Assembly: GCA_010909165.1 (NCBI GenBank)
Contig: MU008197.1
Location: 186,001-250,000 of the forward strand
Source of the DNA: Anthoceros angustus
Taxonomy: Eukaryota > Streptophyta > Anthocerotopsida > Anthocerotales > Anthocerotaceae
DNA: 64,000 nucleotides
Direction: 5' to 3'
In this document: one piece after another, positions 36,620 through 45,581 of the stretch
Numbering within the stretch: the first letter of the stretch is position 1
Layout: each line of letters opens with the position of its first letter
The notes under the pieces: generated by a model
Database searches by the model: none
Told to the model about the DNA's origin: nothing
Seen by the model: only the letters and a program-made list of their open reading frames with translations
Program-made: the position numbers and the translations under genes

Positions 36620-37365
36620 GTTTCAACCTTGCTTGGAGTTCCAATGGTGGGTGAGTACTGGATTCGATTCCGAGGTTGACTCCCCCCCAGCTTGCAGCAG
36701 CGTGTCCCTCATGTCCCATGAAAACAGAAGCGGGATTGTCTGGCCAGTGGACGAGCACGACACCATCTCGTGCTTCTCCCGATGACCCAAGGGATCGCCT
36801 CTTCCCCTGATGCGCATGTACTTTCTTGCAAATCCTTGTGTTGGTAGGCAGAATGCCCTGCAGAGTACTGTTTCGCACGGCGGAATCTCTGTGCAAACTT
36901 GAGGCATCAGCCATCCTTCCTGCTGCATTTTTCGAGATCTCGTACTACACGCTTAGTAGGTTAGCAGTATGGGTTGGAGGTGCAACGGGTGTCTGGCATC
37001 GGGTATGGTGATATAGGAGGCTGTTTGTTGCGTGCTTCGCGACGGTCTACTTCTTGAGACTACCGAGAATCCTTGGAGAGGTAGACAAAATAACCTCGGG
37101 GCTGGCAGCTTCTGGCCCATGTTTTGAGGCTTCCAATTGAGCATGCCGCCTGTGTTGCACAATCCTGATGCCTCGGTCCGTCTAGGTACTTTGACAGTGG
37201 TTGATGCAGCCGGAGGCAGTGGATGTGTGGCTGCAGTTGAGCCTGAGACATGACCTTCGTACAGCTAGCAGGAGATCTTGGAAAGCAGGAAAAGATTAAT
37301 TGTAAAAACTCTGGTGGGTGGCTGAACAGACTGCTACTTGAGGACTCGTTGAAAAGGGTCAGAGG
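36620..37365 (+). pseudogene. Decayed tandem partial copy of the LPA3-like gene
   Basis: Matches run in the same order as the parent from intron 3 to the stop. Examples: a GGAGTTxCAATG segment (near 36637; parent 35598), CACGGCGGAxTCTCTGT (36875; parent 35956), CACGCTTAGxAGG (36949; parent 36124), GAGAATCCTTGG and a downstream TGATGCAGCxGGAGGCAG (37204; parent 36389), and GTTGAAAAGGG at the end. The equivalents of exons 1-3 are absent, the frame is shifted, an early stop follows SAVxPE-like sequence, and spacing differs. The copy cannot encode the DUF1995 domain. It arose by local duplication and has decayed. Confidence 0.8.
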
Positions 37366-37648
37366 ATCATACCACTCCACAAGAGCCTCATAGCTATGTA
37401 TGCCTCATTCACCACTAATTAGTCATTACATCTGGTGGTTGATTGATTGCTTGACACTCGATCAAACGGCCAGGATAGAGAAGAAACGAAGAAAGCCTGC
37501 ACTCAAACTTAACACCGGAGAAAGTAATCTGCAAGACACAAAACATGGTGTTGTTTCTTACACAATTACAACCTGGAGTAACCTACTTTCAGGCTTTAGA
37601 AATCGGATATCATCAGAAAGACGAGATACATCAATAGCTACATAGTTT

Positions 37649-37718
37649 GGATTACAGGTTGCTAGCTCATGGACAGTAGGAATGGATTACAGGTTGCTAG
37701 CTCATGGACAGTAGGAAT
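37649..37718 (+). repeat. Perfect 35 bp direct repeat
   Basis: Units 37649-37683 and 37684-37718 are identical, beginning GGATTACAGGTTGCTAGCTC. The lack of divergence means a very recent duplication or an assembly duplication. Confidence 0.95.
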
Positions 37719-37820
37719 AAAGAATGTGCTACTTTCTGAAATCTGAAGTATCCAGATCACATGAAACAGCATGTTGAATCACGATGTCACGTATTCTGTT
37801 CAATATTAATCCATCCCAAG

Positions 37821-38357
37821 TCACACGCCTACTTCACTCCAAACGGATGAAGAAGCCAGAAGTGGGTCTTGCTCGGTGGAAGCAAGGGGAACAGCAGCAA
37901 CTGGGTCTACCACAGCTGCGGAGGCATGTACAACAGCGTCAACTGGATGTAACTCAGTGGATGCAAGTGGAGCAGTGGAGTCGAACAGAAGGTTGTCTGA
38001 AGAAGCAAGTGGAGCACTAGCATCTGATGAACTTGTAGAATCCAAGCCAAGTTGGTCCGTAGAAGTTAGACCCGCCATTGGAAGACAGAGTTCCCCAAGG
38101 AAAAGGAGTCTTTGGCAGCTTGTCAAAGCACAACAAGTTCCTCCGCGGCATCCTTGGAATGAACAAGTCAAGGGAATAGAGAAGTCTGAAAAATCAAGCA
38201 GCCCTCGCCTGCTCGAGCTCACATCTCGTGAGAGAGAAACTGCTCCTTTTAGCATACGTCCGCCAAGTTTGCTTTGCTCGTGCGCGTTACAGGAAATGAC
38301 GGTGAAGCATACACAAGCGATTAGCAAAACGGCAATGCTATTTGTGTTGTTAGCCAT
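37821..38357 (-). CDS. Secreted six-cysteine (cystine-knot-like) precursor, copy 1
   Basis: A single-exon small secreted protein of 178 aa. Residues ~1-25 form a signal peptide. A propeptide with the motif GRMLKGAVSLS follows at 33-43. The cysteine domain spans residues 65-91: C65-x4-C70-x4-C75-C76-x4-C81-x9-C91, the C-C-CC-C-C order of inhibitor-cystine-knot peptides. The remaining 85 residues are an Ala/Ser/Asp-rich tail with recurring PLAS(T/S) words and almost no basic residues. The paralogue 1.1 kb away shares signal, propeptide motif, cysteine order and tail placement. I do not recognise a named family; function (signalling, inhibition or antimicrobial) is unknown. A TATA box sits 119 bp upstream of the ATG. 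Confidence 0.72.
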   Translation of the reverse strand: MANNTNSIAVLLIACVCFTVISCNAHEQSKLGGRMLKGAVSLSRDVSSSRRGLLDFSDFSIPLTCSFQGCRGGTCCALTSCQRLLFLGELCLPMAGLTSTDQLGLDSTSSSDASAPLASSDNLLFDSTAPLASTELHPVDAVVHASAAVVDPVAAVPLASTEQDPLLASSSVWSEVGV

Positions 38358-38475
38358 TTTGCTCGGACCTGCTGCAACCGATAGCTATGTAAGTCCTGTG
38401 AGGGAGAAATCACAGAATAGTACTAGTATTTAGAAAAACAATGTAAAAATACCATGGAATAAAAACGTTCAAATA

Positions 38476-38483
38476 CTTATATA
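38476..38483 (-). promoter_or_regulatory. TATA box of cysteine-rich gene, copy 1
   Basis: TATATAAG on the minus strand, about 119 bp upstream of the start codon at 38357. Copy 2 has the same arrangement, which supports both as real promoters. Confidence 0.55.
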
Positions 38484-39456
38484 CGCACACGGAATGCTTG
38501 AGTTATGAAGACGGGTAACATGTGCTGTGGACCTCTTCTAGAGCCACTGTATAAAGAAAGAGGGAGACTTTATGTAGAAAGAAAAGAGATAAAAAAACAA
38601 TACTATCTACACCCGAAAAAATAACGGGGGTCAACTCAACAAAGGGCACAAGGCCAAGGTCCACTCTTTGAAGTTTGGTTTGGTTGGTTGACTTAGTGTA
38701 ATTCCTTCTAAAATTATTTTTTATTCTTATTTATTCTCGTAAAAATCGTGCGTATTTATTAAAATAAGAGCTATGTTTCTAGGAACTAGATATTGGTCAA
38801 GTTTAATATTATATCAAATATATTATATTATATTACATTATACTATTTATTTTTAATTTTCTAATATAATATTATATACAAAGAAATAACCTCATCCACT
38901 AGATCAAACAACTTCATTACAACCACCTCCTGCTCAAGAGCTATTTTTAATGAGGGACGTCAATGTGAAATGATATTAATAATATTTTAATTTAATTTAT
39001 CTCCCTTTCAAAAATGATTAGAATGTATCATTATCAAGTTAAAGGTTTGACCCTAGCACTAGGGAAAATTACTGTAGGTAATGACTACGACATAGTTTTG
39101 CTTCTAAAGAAAGATAATTACCAACATATAGGTAAGGAATTACAATGTCTTCCCTTTCTCTTTACACATGAGCTTATTAGGAAATTGTAATATGAAAGCA
39201 GTAATAGATTTTAAAAAGAAGAAGAAATATAAAGTGTTATGTAGATAAATAAAATTATATATTATAAACAATAAATCAGGACCTTAGGTAATATTGAAGC
39301 CATTCCATTGCACACTTCAAAGCACCTCCCACCCATATCTAATAGTTCAACAATTCATCAGGTGCATGGATTATTTATCTTCTCCATCACCACCTTCTGT
39401 TCTTACGTAACCTTTACCACTTGTCAAGGAGGGAACAATGACCCAGTCCAGTATGT
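38484..39456. other. AT-rich spacer between the two cysteine-rich genes
   Basis: Strongly AT-rich (especially 38700-38880 with ATATTATA runs), with no open frame of note. It holds the copy 1 upstream region and the copy 2 3' region. Confidence 0.6.
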
Positions 39457-39885
39457 TTATAACCCCCTTGAGAACCAATCATCTTGTGAACCATCACTTC
39501 CCGGTCCCCCTAGTGAACCATCACTAGGAGGACCTAGTGAACCATCACTAGGTCCCCCTAATGAACCATCGTCTCCACCACCACGTCTTGGTGAACCGCC
39601 AGCCACTAAAGGGATGCAAACTTTTGGTCCAAAAAGAAAGAGTTGAGTACAAGTGGACAAGCCATTGCAACAAGTATCACCTTCTAGACATTTTAAATAT
39701 AAAACACACTCAAGTGGATTTGTAATTTCAACTGCACTACGTTTGGTTATTTTATTAGAAATAGAAAGAGCTCCTTTCATTAGTCGTCCATCACTTTTAC
39801 CTTTTTTCTCAGCTTTACAAGAGGATATAACACACAAAACTATAAGGAACAAAGAAAGTAAACCAATTCGAGATTTTTTTTCCAT
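39457..39885 (-). CDS. Secreted six-cysteine (cystine-knot-like) precursor, copy 2
   Basis: Paralogue of the gene at 37821-38357. The open frame extends to 39936, but the Met at 39885 begins the signal peptide (MEKKSRIGLLSLFLIVLCVI), giving 142 aa. The conserved propeptide motif is GRLMKGALSIS (residues 33-43). The cysteine domain spans residues 60-90: C60-x5-C66-x5-C72-C73-x5-C79-x10-C90, the same order as copy 1 with one residue added per loop. The tail differs completely in wording, with three copies of an 8-residue DGSLGGPS-type repeat, then DGSQDDW. So signal, propeptide motif and knot are conserved while the tail is free to change. No intron is needed. Function unknown. Confidence 0.72.
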   Translation of the reverse strand: MEKKSRIGLLSLFLIVLCVISSCKAEKKGKSDGRLMKGALSISNKITKRSAVEITNPLECVLYLKCLEGDTCCNGLSTCTQLFLFGPKVCIPLVAGGSPRRGGGDDGSLGGPSDGSLGPPSDGSLGGPGSDGSQDDWFSRGL

Positions 39886-40047
39886 ACTGACAACGATCAA
39901 AACGACCTTCACAACAATAAAATATTGATGGAACAATATATCAATGAATGTATCAAAGTGAAATTCTAACTCATACTCTTGAAGGGGGTTAGCTCATCCC
40001 TCGCAATCTCAAAACATAAGTCTTACATGACATAAAGGAGAAGTAGG

Positions 40048-40055
40048 TTTATATA
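40048..40055 (-). promoter_or_regulatory. TATA box of cysteine-rich gene, copy 2
   Basis: TATATAAA on the minus strand, about 163 bp upstream of the start codon at 39885. Confidence 0.55.
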
Positions 40056-41176
40056 GGTTATTAGAGAGTGTAAATAATATGTTATCAATTTGCTGAAAAA
40101 AAATGTTACACTGAAAATAATAAAATAATAAAATAAATATAAGTATAGTTCAACAAATCTCAATTAGAATTTATAGCTAACCATACAATGATGATTGATT
40201 ATGACTACATGATTAAGCAAAATTGAATTGGACGGTAGAAGCCGATTCTATTTGTCCTTCATTATATAGAAAAAAAGAATGACCATAGTGAATCAAGCAC
40301 AGTTGATCCATATTGTACCATGTCTGTCCAACATTTCTGACTTGCTAGACAATTGACATGTATTTCGGGGTCAAAGGCCGTGCGAGCTCAGCAATTTGGT
40401 AAGCGGCGAGAAGCATAGACACATACTTTGCTTAAAATAGTCTTGAGGAAGGAAGCCTAGCTTGTGGACAAGGTGTGCATTCTCTGTTAAGATATGTTCA
40501 TTTCTCACGATTGAATGCGCTGGAATCAAAGTAGGCAAATTGCCTCTGCCCTTTGCCACCAGGCTACATACCCTCAACACCCTCACACCACGAAGCCATG
40601 CCAGGCTTTCAAAGAACAAAACGCCTCTGCCTAAGAGCAGAAAGAATTACAAATTCATTAGGAGCACGCAAACACTACAGAGAGCTAATCTGCCTTAAGG
40701 AATGCAACGAAAACCTTCAACACTATGCCTAGATATGCGCCTGCTCCGTACTACTGCTGATTGGTCAAGAATTGGAACTTCGAGGCTTCGTAGACTCTAC
40801 AGAATATGACTGGGGCTACATCCAAATAGCCTTCATGTTCACATCATGACAATCACGGACTACACGTCACATTTCAAGGTCACAACACCTCTGTCCACCC
40901 CACATGTAAAAGAAAAAATGGCCACCCACCTATCTAACATTTGTAGACATCACAATCTCACCAGTTTATCTTTAGACTAGGAGAGATTGAATCAATTGAG
41001 GAAGAAATCCTCCACAAATTAATTACCCTCGAACACAATTCTGCACAGTAAGCCAAGAGCTAGATTAGAACTTACAAAATTGTAATGCCCATAAGGCTAG
41101 AAATAAACCAGGTCATAAGGCACACTGTGACTAGCCTGTAGCTTGAAAATTACACATTCAACCCCATACACTCAAA
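40056..41176. other. Unassigned AT-rich stretch
   Basis: No gene recognised. Only short frames occur; the part after about 40900 leads into the copia gag relic. Confidence 0.5.
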
Positions 41177-42360
41177 ATGGCTTCCTCATTGATTTCCTTG
41201 TCCAAAGAGGACTGCTTTGACAAGCAACAGCACAAGTTCGCTGTTTGGAAATTCTGCATTACAAACATCCTAAAAGAAAGTTATGGCGTTATGTAGGCGA
41301 TGTTGACGACCCACCAAGTGTCATCGTAAACCCTAGTGCTGTCGGAACACAAGCCCAAAGAGAAGAGTGGGAAGAGAAAAATCAGTAGGCTAAAAATGTT
41401 CTCATGCAATCAATGCGGCAAGGTGACGTCAGCAAATTGAGGGTGCGGACTCCACCGCTGAAGCATGGCAACAGTTCCACGACATCAATGCTGCAACGGA
41501 TATAATGCACACATTGCATACCTTGAAGAATTTAGAACTACCCCTTGAGAATGGCCGAAGGTGACCCGGTCGACCTCCACACTATTTCCTTCCGTAGCTG
41601 GAGTGCAAAGTTTCACGCCACGGGATTTACAATTAACGAAGACCTATTGACCGCCATTCTACTTACCACCCTACGAGAATTGTGCGTTAGCGTGGTATAA
41701 TCCTTGCAGGGGGCCAAGCCTCTTGCCGTCAACAAAGTCATAAGCGCTATGCTCACTGAAGAAGCTCGGCGCAAGATCTGTGCTCACTCCTTCGGTGGCG
41801 ATAGGTAGCGCTCTAGCTCTAGCGCTTTCTACTCATGCTAACAGCACTTCAGAGGCAGAGGCAGGCCCGACTTCAGGGGCAAAGGATTCCAGGGTAGAGG
41901 TATCTTCAATCCAAACTAGGGCAGGGGTACCCATAATGCGACATGGTGGAAGATTTGTGGGTACTGTAAAATTCTTGGTCATACATATGAAGAATGCCGA
42001 AAGCAACTTGCTGTACACAACACAAGGCAGAATGAACATTCAGGGCAATTAGCCCTTACTATGAAACGACATTCCAAGGCGTTCATAACACACATCAGCC
42101 TCACCGGGTCAGAACCTACACCTTCAGCACTTGTAGCATCATGCCTGACAGCCCAAGGACAACACCTGGTATATCAATTGCGGTGCCTCCCAACATATGA
42201 CACCACACAAAGAATACTTCAGCAGTTTTTCAGCATCTTCCCCTCCTCACTGTGGTAGTCTTGAAGATGATACCAGGCACTCTATTACAGGTCATTGCGG
42301 TCAATCTAAAATTGAATCCCGGCCATACCTTCAAAATATTAGAAGTTCTACATGATGAAA
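41177..42360 (+). mobile_element. Ty1/copia fragment A: gag and start of protease
   Basis: The frame opening at 41177 reads as a copia gag N terminus (KFAVWKFCITNILKESYG), interrupted by stops and shifts. Further on, CGYCKILGHTYEEC near 41961-42002 is a C-x2-C-x4-H-x4-C zinc knuckle. About 100-150 bp later a degenerate protease start follows. Integrase, RT and RNase H of this plus-strand copy are missing. The element is dead. Confidence 0.75.
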
Positions 42361-42466
42361 TGCACTTGATTTAGGACACTATTCACTATGGCAACTTTAC
42401 TTAAACATTAGTTTCTTCTTAGGGCATTAAATGGTTACTTAATTAGTTGCTCTTAGGTAGTTAGTT

Positions 42467-42600
42467 GTTATATTAGTTACAAGTACCTATTGGTTACAAC
42501 CACTCATGGTTATAACCACCTTGCCTTTATAAAGGCATGTACTTTCTATTATGCAATGTAACAAAGTTTGTGTGCAAGTATGTATACGTGGTTTTCATCA
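42467..42600 (+). repeat. LTR end of a copia element
   Basis: A TG...CA segment with a TATAAA at about 42532-42537 ends in CA immediately before a primer-binding site. The left boundary is approximate. It is an LTR whose plus-strand internal region was replaced downstream by an inverted copia piece. Confidence 0.55.
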
Positions 42601-42612
42601 TGGTATCAGAGC
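42601..42612 (+). other. Copia primer-binding site
   Basis: TGGTATCAGAGC, the standard plant copia PBS complementary to the 3' part of initiator tRNA-Met, placed directly after the LTR end. Confidence 0.85.
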
Positions 42613-42704
42613 TTTAGCTCTAGATTCTTAAGCATCTTGCTTGCCATATTCTAAGGCATTAATCCTACTATGCATTTTCTATTCTATTCAGCTGAATGTT
42701 GCTG

Positions 42705-44524
42705 ATGTTTGACATAGGTAAGTGCTTTGGTTAATACATCGGCCGTCATTAGCTCTGTCAGTAAATAAAATACCTCAAATTTACCGTCTTCTACCACTTA
42801 TCAAATAAAGTGGAATTGGACTTCTATGTGCTTGGTCCTCGCATGGAACTTTGGGTTGTAAGTGAGTGCAATAGCACTCTGATTATCACAATATAGCAGC
42901 CTTGGTATCTATTGTATTTCTGAAAGTTCAGAGAGCTGTAGTAGCTGCCATAGGCTGTCCTTGCAAGCATGAGTGAGTGAGCAATGTAGTAGCTGCCATA
43001 GGCTGTCCTTGCAAGCATGAGTGAGTGAGCAATGTAGTAGTTGTCATAGGCTGTCCTTGCAAGCATGAGTGAGTGAGCAATGTAGTAGCTGCCATAGGCC
43101 GTCCTTGAAAGCATGAGTGAGTGAGCAATGTAATAGCCATAGGCTGTCCTTGCAAGCATGAGTGAGTTAGCAATGTAGTAGCTGCCATAGGCCGTCCTTG
43201 CAAGCATGAGTGAGTGAGCAATGTAATAGCCATAGGCTGTCCTTGCAAGCATGAGTGAATGAGCAATGTAGTAGCTGCCATAGGCCGTCCTTGCAAGCAT
43301 GAGTGAGTGAGCAATGTAGTTGCTGCCATAGGCTGTCCTTGCAAGCATGAGTGAGTGAGAAATATTCGGCTTCAGTTGAGCTGAGTGCCATCACTTGTTG
43401 TCGTTTGATGCTCCGATTTGTTGCTGTTCCGCCAAGCATGTATACGAAGTTGCTTGTGCTCTTCCTGTCATTATTAAGATTCTCTGCGCAGTCAGCGTCA
43501 CTGTAGCCCTCAAGCTGTAGAGGCTCACCTTGCTTAGTTGATGATTGGTGTAGGAGTCCCATGTGGAGTGTTGCGCTCAAATATCTTAACACGGGCTTGA
43601 CTGCCCTCCAACGAGCTTGAGTTGGAGCTGCTAAGAGCTTAGGATAATGGTCCCGCTAAAAAGAAAGGGTCTGGGCTAGTACAAACCATAAGATACATCA
43701 GGCTCCCAATAGCAAAGGAATATAGTAGCTCGTTCTCGCAAGAAGGAGTCACCTGACGATCTTCCTCCTTATTAAGCTTCAGGTTAGCGTCCATAGGTGT
43801 GGAAATAGGCCTAGACTCTAACATGTTGTACTTAGTTAGAACTTCTTAAATATACTTAGACTGATGAATGAAAATGCTTCTAGGTTCCCTACACCTTAAA
43901 ATTTGAATGCCTAGACAAAATGAAAGTTCTCGGCATGTTGTCATGGAGAAGCTCTTTCGAAGCACTAGTCTAGTGTCCTCTAAGACCTTTAGAGTTGGAC
44001 ATGAGAACAATGTCATCAACGTAAACAGCTAGTACAATGAAGTACCTACCGTATCTCTTAGTGTAGATATTGCTATCCGAGTGTAGTCTAGTGAAGCCTA
44101 GAGACTTAAGACTAATATCTAATTTAAAATACCACTTCATTGCGCTTTGCTTAAGCTCATACAGCGACTTTAATAATTTGCAAGCATTATACTTTGCCTT
44201 ATTCTCCACTCATATGCCCTCGGGTATTTCCATATAAATGGTGTGGTCCAGGTCACCGCATAAAAAAATTTCTTAATATCTAGATATATAAGCTCATAGT
44301 CATGGTGAGAAGCTAAGGTTATAAGAATCCTTAATGAGGTTATTTTCAGTACGGCTCTAAAGGTCTTAGAGTATTCTTTGGCCACTAATATGGCCTTGTA
44401 TCTCTCTATGCTACGATCAGCATTTAATTTAATCTTAAAAGTCCACTTGGAACCTACTAGTTTTCTATTTAAGGGTAAAGAAGTTAGTGTCCAAGTTTTA
44501 TTAGCTTCTAAGGAATCTAGTTTT
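42705..44524 (-). mobile_element. Ty1/copia fragment B: reverse transcriptase and RNase H
   Basis: On the minus strand, reading from 44524 down: the linker and start of RT (LVGSKWTFKIK, then RILITLASHHDYELIYLDIK near 44300), the RT palm with YVDD at about 44010-44021, then RNase H (GYSDADCAENLNNDRKSTSN near 43480 and SSTEAEY near 43375), ending with ADVLTKALTYV near 42705-42745. Stops and frame changes occur, for example near 43630-43860. The RNase H carries the 48 bp tandem expansion noted separately. No own LTR is seen at its 3' end. Confidence 0.88.
42928..43365 (-). repeat. 48 bp in-frame tandem repeat inside copia RNase H (about nine units)
   Basis: Units of 48 bp, a few shortened, encode LTHACKDSLWQLLHCS-like 16-residue repeats on the RNase H frame, right after SSTEAEY. 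The opposite frame also stays open, as MLARTAYGSYYIAHS repeats. Ordinary copia RNase H has this segment once. Differences between units are few, so the expansion is younger than the element. Confidence 0.92.
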
Positions 44525-44544
44525 GACCTTACCTAGTCCAGGCA

Positions 44545-44870
44545 CCGACTAGCAATGGCGGGAGCAAGAAGGAGGCAGTGAATGGCGATGGTGGGAGCAA
44601 GAAGTAGGCAGCGAATGGCAATGGCGCGAGCAAGAAGCAGGTAGCGAATGGCCATGGCGGGAGCAAGAAGCGGCCGACCGCAATGGAGCAAGAAGGTGGA
44701 GCGACGGCGATGGCGGAGCAAGAAGCGTGCAGCGATGGCGGGAGCAAGAAGTGCAGCGATGGCGGCGAGCAAAAGCGCAAGAAGCGATGGCGGGAGCAAG
44801 CGAGGCGGCGATGGCGGGAGCAAAAAGTAGGCAGCGACTGGGATGGTGGGAGCAAGAAGCAGGTGTCGAA
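44545..44870 (+). repeat. GGAGCAAGAAGCGGxAGCGATGGC minisatellite
   Basis: A repeated GGCGGGAGCAAGAAG...GCGATGGC unit of roughly 30-40 bp, in about nine variants. Frames over it are Ala/Arg/Ser artefacts. It lies just 5' of fragment B on the minus strand. Confidence 0.8.
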
Positions 44871-45109
44871 GATGTCCCTCACAAGCCATTGGTGTGTGAA
44901 GGCAACCCAAGTTGGAGATCTCGTCCATTGATCACTTCCAATTTTGCTAATGCCAAGGCTGCCAATACCCTCAATAAATTCGCATCTGATATAAACATCT
45001 TGATGCAAACCGAGAACTTGAAGTAAAACAGACTTTTTGACCTTGTAAACTTGTGATAAATTGGGCAAGTTGCAGCTAGGGGATTATATTTATTCCTAAA
45101 TACAACGCA

Positions 45110-45520
45110 AAAAGTTAGATCCCAAGGCTGTCAAATATACTTTTATTGGCTACACCGAAGGCATCAAAGGTTACAAATTATTTGATCCTTTTACCCAAAA
45201 GCTTCTTTATGCACGGAGTGTTACCTTTCATGAGTCTCAACTATTTTCGTCTTCAGTGGGAGCTCATGACTCTAGCAATCAACAAGTTTCCGATGACGAT
45301 AATGAATATTCTCTATTCGATGATACTGACCATCTTACCGTCTTCCCTGTGCCTGCTTCACGTGTTCCTTTGGTATGTTATATCTTATATAATCAATGTT
45401 AAATCTTATATATCAAGTTAACCTTATTTGGTATGCAAACTCATCAAATGCATAGATGTATTTGATGATGAGGACTACTTAGAGATAGAAGAAGAACTTG
45501 AAACTTTTGACAAACTATGT
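45110..45520 (+). mobile_element. Ty1/copia fragment C: integrase-RT linker
   Basis: The plus strand reads LDPKAVKYTFIGYTEGIKGY then KLFDPFTQKLLYARSVTFHE near 45110-45240, the copia segment between integrase and RT, followed by an acidic Asp/Glu/Ser stretch. A small acidic frame at 45450-45529 may be its continuation. Orientation is opposite to fragments B and D. Confidence 0.75.
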
Positions 45521-45581
45521 GGTCTATAGTTAAGGTTAACTTTTAGTTGCCCATTCAAGTTGCTAACTTAAGCTAGCTAAG

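Noticed and set aside
42824-43348. 174-codon repeat protein (MLARTAYGSYYIAHS units)
   Set aside because: It is the alternate frame of the 48 bp repeat within copia RNase H, whose own frame matches the family at both flanks.
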